From contig JALTEL010000158.1 in NCBI GenBank assembly GCA_027073945.1, positions 1-9,900 of the forward strand: 9,900 bases of DNA, given 5' to 3'. Below the pieces are notes generated by a model. It searched no databases. It had not been told where the DNA came from and saw only the letters and a program-made list of their open reading frames with translations. The number at the start of each line of letters is the position of its first letter. Position 1 is the stretch's first letter. Positions 7,084 through 9,900 of this stretch are shown piece after piece. The DNA is from Caldifarciminota bacterium. GTDB lineage: Bacteria; WOR-3; Hydrothermia; UBA1063; CAJXJZ01. Made by a program: the position numbers and the translations under genes.

Positions 7084-7402
7084 CTTCGCTGCCAAAAACG
7101 AGTTTAACCGCGCTCCTTTCAAATTTGATAGTAGTGTCCTGAGATACTTTCAATGAAATGAAATGCTCATCCACTTTACTGACAGTTCCGACTATTCCGC
7201 CAACCGTCATTACTTTATCACCCTTTTTAATGGATGCAAGGAGTGCTTTTCTCTTTTTTTCGTTACGCATTTGAGGGACTATAAGGAATAAATAGAATAT
7301 TCCGAAAATAACAAGCAGTGGAACCAATGCGCTGAACAGCGCCGAAGAGCCGCTTTTTGCCGGTGCATTTTGCATTAATAATATTATAATCTGCATGCTC
7401 AT
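7052..7402 (-). CDS. yajC: Preprotein translocase subunit YajC
   Basis: YajC is a small inner-membrane partner of SecDF that supports Sec-dependent export. The protein is 116 residues from the first ATG. One membrane segment spans about 22-42 (FSALVPLLVIFGIFYLFLIV), followed directly by the family signature PQMRNEKKRKALLASIKKGD and the GDKVMTVGGIVGTV block (61-74), then a short beta-rich cytoplasmic domain and a polar tail. The start is uncertain: ATG occurs at codons 1, 3 and 10, no Shine-Dalgarno site is seen, and a promoter -10 box ends at the base before the first ATG. Predicted transcription would begin at about 7396, the A of the third codon's ATG, so a leaderless start there is plausible. 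Its 3' end overlaps def by 32 bp. It heads the leftward cluster. Confidence 0.92.
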   Translation of the reverse strand: MSMQIIILLMQNAPAKSGSSALFSALVPLLVIFGIFYLFLIVPQMRNEKKRKALLASIKKGDKVMTVGGIVGTVSKVDEHFISLKVSQDTTIKFERSAVKLVFGSEDGSQKSKNNR

Positions 7403-7431
7403 ATTATAAGGGCAAATACGGGTAACAGCAA
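7403..7431 (-). promoter_or_regulatory. Probable promoter of the yajC-def-fmt cluster
   Basis: On the minus strand, TATAAT (7403..7408) follows TTGCTG (7426..7431; only 3 of 6 to the -35 consensus, but including the key TTG) at exactly 17 bp. The -10 box directly abuts the first yajC ATG, so the transcript would have essentially no leader. A second TATAAT lies at about 7384..7389, within yajC, without a good -35 box. Confidence 0.5.
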
Positions 7432-7588
7432 AAGGTTGTTCTCATTCAAAGTTTTCTATTTTTAAAATCTCCCGTTTATTAAGCAGTAAAATGATAACAG
7501 AGGAAAAGGCTTTGTGCCTGTTTTGCAATTTATTAGTCTGCTTATCTGACAGGAGGAGGTATTACTACGATTTTCGGGAGTTTGGGTT

Positions 7589-7594
7589 TATAAT
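7589..7594 (+). promoter_or_regulatory. Candidate -10 box for moxR-dgt transcription
   Basis: A perfect TATAAT stands 9 nt before the moxR ATG. Transcription would start at about 7601, leaving roughly a 3-nt leader. No acceptable -35 hexamer is found at 16-18 bp (for example TACGAT at 17), and there is no TGn extension, so if real it may need an activator or another sigma factor. Confidence 0.35.
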
Positions 7595-7603
7595 AATCAT
7601 ACT

Positions 7604-8587
7604 ATGGATGTAAAAGAAAAGTTTGAGAGAATAGAGCTATTTAAAAAGGATTTTTTTGGAGAAATAGAGAAGAAAATTGTTGGTCAACGCGAAGTTATCA
7701 GTAAAATCATCATCACCATACTTTCGCAGGGACATGCCATAATAACGGGTGTACCCGGACTTGCAAAAACGTTGATTGTCAAAACCATTTCCGATACCAT
7801 GGACCTTGAGTTCTCGAGAATTCAATTCACCCCCGACCTTATGCCTTCGGACATAATCGGTACTGATATCATAGAGGAAGACCCTGAATCCGGTAGAAGG
7901 TATTTTAAATTTGTGAAGGGGCCTGTTTTTGCGAATCTGATACTTGCCGACGAAATTAACCGAACACCGCCGAAAACGCAATCAGCGCTTTTGGAGGCCA
8001 TGCAGGAGAGTAAAGTAACAGTTTCCGGGAAAAATTACGAGCTTCCTCTGCCATTTTCAGTCATAGCAACGCAGAACCCCATTGAGCACGAAGGTACTTA
8101 TCCTTTACCCGAGGCACAATTGGACAGATTTATGTTTAACATACTCATAGATTATCCCGATGAATCCGAAGAAAGGGATATAGTTTCTCTTACAACCGGG
8201 GAAGAATCTCAATACACAAAAAAGATCGTCAACAGAAAGGATATATTTGCCATGCAGAGTCTTGTAAGGCAGATGCCCGTGCCAGACCATGTGTTGAAAT
8301 ACGCAGTAAAGATAGCAAGAAGTACAAGGCCTCAGCTTAAAGAATCCCCTGAAATTGTTGGCAGTTATGTCAGATATGGAGTGGGTCCGAGGGCATCTCA
8401 GTTTATGATACTCGGTGCAAAGGCAAGGGCTCTTATAGAGGGCAGGACTGTCCCTACAACTGAAGATGTCAGGTATATAATACCAGATGTGCTGAGGCAC
8501 AGGATTATTCTGAATTTTGCAGCAGAGGCTGACAATGTAGACAAAGAAAATGTTATTCGCAATATTATAGAGCATGTATCGCGCTGA
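7604..8587 (+). CDS. MoxR-family AAA+ ATPase
   Basis: This 327-residue ATPase is of the MoxR type: chaperone-like AAA+ proteins that remodel or activate partner proteins, often with von Willebrand A (VWA) domain proteins. Motifs in order: conserved N-terminal IVGQREV (25-31), Walker A GVPGLAKT (49-56), Walker [10 protein letters not shown] (112-120), sensor 1 ATQNP (155-159), arginine-finger region QLDRF (172-176) and sensor 2 GPRAS (261-265), then the helical lid to about 320. Length is normal for the family. The ATG is placed at the expected distance before VGQ, but no Shine-Dalgarno site lies near it. The usual partners (DUF58, VWA, TPR or transglutaminase-like genes) are not next to it; instead a dGTPase gene overlaps its end by 14 bp. 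The client protein therefore cannot be inferred. Confidence 0.94.
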   Translation: MDVKEKFERIELFKKDFFGEIEKKIVGQREVISKIIITILSQGHAIITGVPGLAKTLIVKTISDTMDLEFSRIQFTPDLMPSDIIGTDIIEEDPESGRRYFKFVKGPVFANLILADEINRTPPKTQSALLEAMQESKVTVSGKNYELPLPFSVIATQNPIEHEGTYPLPEAQLDRFMFNILIDYPDESEERDIVSLTTGEESQYTKKIVNRKDIFAMQSLVRQMPVPDHVLKYAVKIARSTRPQLKESPEIVGSYVRYGVGPRASQFMILGAKARALIEGRTVPTTEDVRYIIPDVLRHRIILNFAAEADNVDKENVIRNIIEHVSR

Positions 8588-9611
8588 ATTTGAGAAAATA
8601 GAATACAAATTTCTTCATGAAAAGGCGGTAAAATCAAGAGATAGCAAGGGCAGAGAGAAAAGAGAGAAGCCATGCAAAATAAGGACGGCTTTTCAACGCG
8701 ATAGAGATAGAATACTGCATTCCAAATCTTTCAGGAGATTAAAAGGTAAAACTCAGGTTTTTCTTTCTCCAGTAGGTGACCATTACCGCACAAGACTTAC
8801 CCACACGCTTGAGGTTGCGCAGATAGCACGAACAATAGGCAGGGCACTCAGACTCAACGAAGACCTTATAGAGGCCATTGCACTGGGGCATGACATTGGA
8901 CATACGCCATTCGGACACACAGGAGAGGCTGTCTTGAATACGCTCCTTGGTGAACATGGCGGTTTCAGGCATCCGCAGCAGTCTTTACGTGTCGTTTCTT
9001 ACATTGAAAAAAATGGTATGGGATTGAATCTCACTGAAGAAGTGAGAGACGGAATATTAAAACATTCAAAGGGGTTCGGAGAAATAATAAAGAAGGATGC
9101 TATGCCGAGCACTCTTGAGGGTCAGGTTGTCAGGATATCGGATATTATAGCGTATATAAATCATGACCTTGATGATGCAATAAGAGCGGGGGTTATAAGA
9201 AAGAGCAGAGTTCCAATGCTGGACTATTTCGGAAAAAGACATTCGCGGAGGATTACGAAAATAGTGGAGGATGTGGTATTTTCAACAATGGAAAGGGACT
9301 ACGAAATGGTGGTTTTCAGTGAGGAAATGGAGGAAAATGTTGTTAAAATGCGCGATTTTCTCAAAGAGCATGTATATTTCAATCCTTATGTAAAGGCAGA
9401 ATCCGAAAAATCCCGTAATATAATAGAGTTTCTTTTTAATTACTTTACTGAGAACTACAGAGAAATTCCTTTCTACAAAGAGATTCTCAGAGTCTTAAAG
9501 TCCTATGAGCCTTACGAGGCTGCAAGGGATTTTATTGCAGGTATGACGGATAAATACGCAATTGAACAGTTCAGAGAGATATTTATGCCCAAACCATGGA
9601 CAATCCTTTGA
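8574..9611 (+). CDS. dgt: dGTP triphosphohydrolase-like HD-domain protein
   Basis: This 345-residue protein belongs to the short (type 2-like) dNTP triphosphohydrolase family, which cleaves dNTPs to deoxynucleoside and triphosphate, affecting dNTP pools. The N-terminus carries the family sequence [11 protein letters not shown] (18-28) and [24 protein letters not shown] (40-63). The HD-domain metal residues are visible: His77 in RLTHTLE, His106-Asp107 in [11 protein letters not shown], and Asp190 in [26 protein letters not shown] (131-140) is also typical. The start ATG at 8574 lies within moxR (14-bp overlap) with only a weak purine stretch upstream, so it is probably translated by coupling. 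The downstream gene's ribosome-binding site overlaps its TGA. Nucleotide preference and any allosteric activation cannot be told from sequence. A housekeeping role is most likely, though related enzymes also act in phage defence. Confidence 0.94.
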   Translation: MYRAEFEKIEYKFLHEKAVKSRDSKGREKREKPCKIRTAFQRDRDRILHSKSFRRLKGKTQVFLSPVGDHYRTRLTHTLEVAQIARTIGRALRLNEDLIEAIALGHDIGHTPFGHTGEAVLNTLLGEHGGFRHPQQSLRVVSYIEKNGMGLNLTEEVRDGILKHSKGFGEIIKKDAMPSTLEGQVVRISDIIAYINHDLDDAIRAGVIRKSRVPMLDYFGKRHSRRITKIVEDVVFSTMERDYEMVVFSEEMEENVVKMRDFLKEHVYFNPYVKAESEKSRNIIEFLFNYFTENYREIPFYKEILRVLKSYEPYEAARDFIAGMTDKYAIEQFREIFMPKPWTIL

Positions 9612-9620
9612 GGAGGAGGG
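9611..9620 (+). promoter_or_regulatory. Strong ribosome-binding site of the M55 peptidase gene
   Basis: AGGAGGAGGG begins at the last base of the dgt TGA codon and ends 2 nt before ATG 9623..9625. It indicates that the peptidase gene is expressed at a good level from the same transcript and fixes its start. Confidence 0.75.
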
Positions 9621-9622
9621 CT

Positions 9623-9900
9623 ATGAAGATATATATTTCAATTGATATGGAAGGAATCAGTGGCACAACAACATTCAGGGAAGAGCGTGCGAGAATGCAA
9701 GCCCTTATGACATCGGAGTTGTTGAATGTTATAGATGGCATAAAAAAAGCGGATGAAAATGTTGAGTACATAAGAGTTTGCGATTCGCATGCCCTTGGAG
9801 ACAATATAAATTACAGCGAGCTTCCGGAATTCGTAGAACTTGTAAGGGGATACCCCAGGCCTTTTTATATGATGCAGGGCATAGACAGTAGTTTTGATGC
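9623..9900 (+). CDS. M55 family D-aminopeptidase, DppA-like (N-terminal 92 codons, runs off right edge)
   Basis: The open frame gives MKIYISIDMEGISG at the N-terminus, the hallmark of peptidase family M55 (B. subtilis DppA), with zinc ligands Asp8 and Glu10. Further matches are the R-x-LMT-x-E-like segment (QALMTSELLNVIDG, 26-39), the CDSHALGDN segment with His56 (usually NDSH, a third metal residue) and PFYMMQGIDSSFDA at the edge, matching the family's MMxGLDxxFDA. DppA proteins are self-compartmentalising zinc enzymes that cleave D-Ala-containing dipeptides and may recycle peptidoglycan peptides. About two-thirds of the usual 270-residue length is missing because the window ends. It is preceded by a strong AGGAGGAGG site overlapping the dgt stop, so it is the third gene of the rightward operon. 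Substrate specificity is not known; the family call is firm. Confidence 0.9.
   Translation, partial: MKIYISIDMEGISGTTTFREERARMQALMTSELLNVIDGIKKADENVEYIRVCDSHALGDNINYSELPEFVELVRGYPRPFYMMQGIDSSFD

Larger units (their letters stand above)
7403..7603. other. Divergent intergenic region between yajC and moxR
   Basis: These 201 bp are the only real gap in the window. They hold a promoter-like sequence at each end (leftward for yajC, rightward TATAAT for moxR), a small imperfect hairpin at about 7504..7525 (AGGC, loop TTTGT, GCCT), and an AGGAGGAGGT stretch at 7551..7560 with no usable start codon after it. No open frame of convincing quality, tRNA or recognisable riboswitch was found. Confidence 0.6.

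Noticed and set aside
7504..7525. Small hairpin AGGC-TTTGT-GCCT followed by GTTTT, considered as a terminator
   Set aside because: The stem is only 4-5 bp (longer only with a bulge), the T-run is short, and it lies between divergent promoters where no transcript needs to end.
7526..7553. Inverted CCTGT/ACAGG and repeated TCTG elements upstream of moxR, considered as an operator
   Set aside because: Five-base arms and four-base repeats are expected by chance at this length and AT content.
7637..7981. A 114-codon minus-strand frame inside moxR
   Set aside because: Antisense to the conserved AAA+ core, with no coding-like motif; a shadow of the real gene.
8105..8608. A 167-codon open frame on the minus strand across the moxR-dgt junction
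   Set aside because: It is antisense to two strongly supported genes, is rich in Cys, Tyr and His in a way typical of shadow frames, and has no ribosome-binding site or family resemblance.
8574..9611. The dGTPase as an anti-phage defence gene in a defence island
   Set aside because: The neighbours are housekeeping-type genes and no other defence component or mobile element is present; the short-type enzyme is widespread as a chromosomal gene.

Overview
The window is a compact stretch of ordinary bacterial chromosome with low-to-moderate GC content (estimated by eye at around 40%). Genes overlap or nearly touch almost everywhere. N-formylmethionine handling (fmt, def), YajC and an AccD-type carboxyltransferase show it is bacterial. 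Strong AGGAGG-type Shine-Dalgarno sites and some TTG starts are visible. I cannot place it in a phylum from sequence alone. The mixed gene order does not match a model organism and would fit an uncultivated or deep-branching lineage, but that is a guess.

Layout: everything from 1 to 7402 lies on the minus strand, and everything from 7604 to the right edge lies on the plus strand. About 200 bp of divergent promoter region separates them. In transcription order the minus strand reads: yajC, def, fmt (first cluster: SecDF-associated translocase subunit, peptide deformylase, Met-tRNA formyltransferase), then, after a 37-bp gap with a likely promoter, sucC, a small YtxH-like membrane protein, accD, a MalK/UgpC-type ABC ATPase, a YihY/BrkB-type membrane protein with a C-terminal winged helix, pyrF, and the first 161 codons of an unrecognised, probably exported protein that runs off the left edge. 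Junctions from sucC to this last gene are overlaps of 1 to 16 bp, so a single translationally coupled operon is likely.

The plus strand reads: a MoxR-family AAA+ ATPase, a dGTPase-like HD phosphohydrolase overlapping it by 14 bp, and the start of an M55 (DppA-like) D-aminopeptidase that runs off the right edge. No stand-alone RNA gene, IS element, CRISPR array, prophage remnant or convincing terminator was found.

No clearly new system is evident. The points most worth a second look are: an Asn in place of a normally conserved active-site Asp in PyrF; TATAAT boxes abutting the starts of both divergent genes, which suggests leaderless or near-leaderless mRNAs; an unused strong ribosome-binding-like sequence upstream of moxR; the MoxR-dGTPase coupling; and single subunits of several multi-subunit enzymes (SucC without SucD, AccD without AccA, an ABC ATPase without permeases) in one operon.
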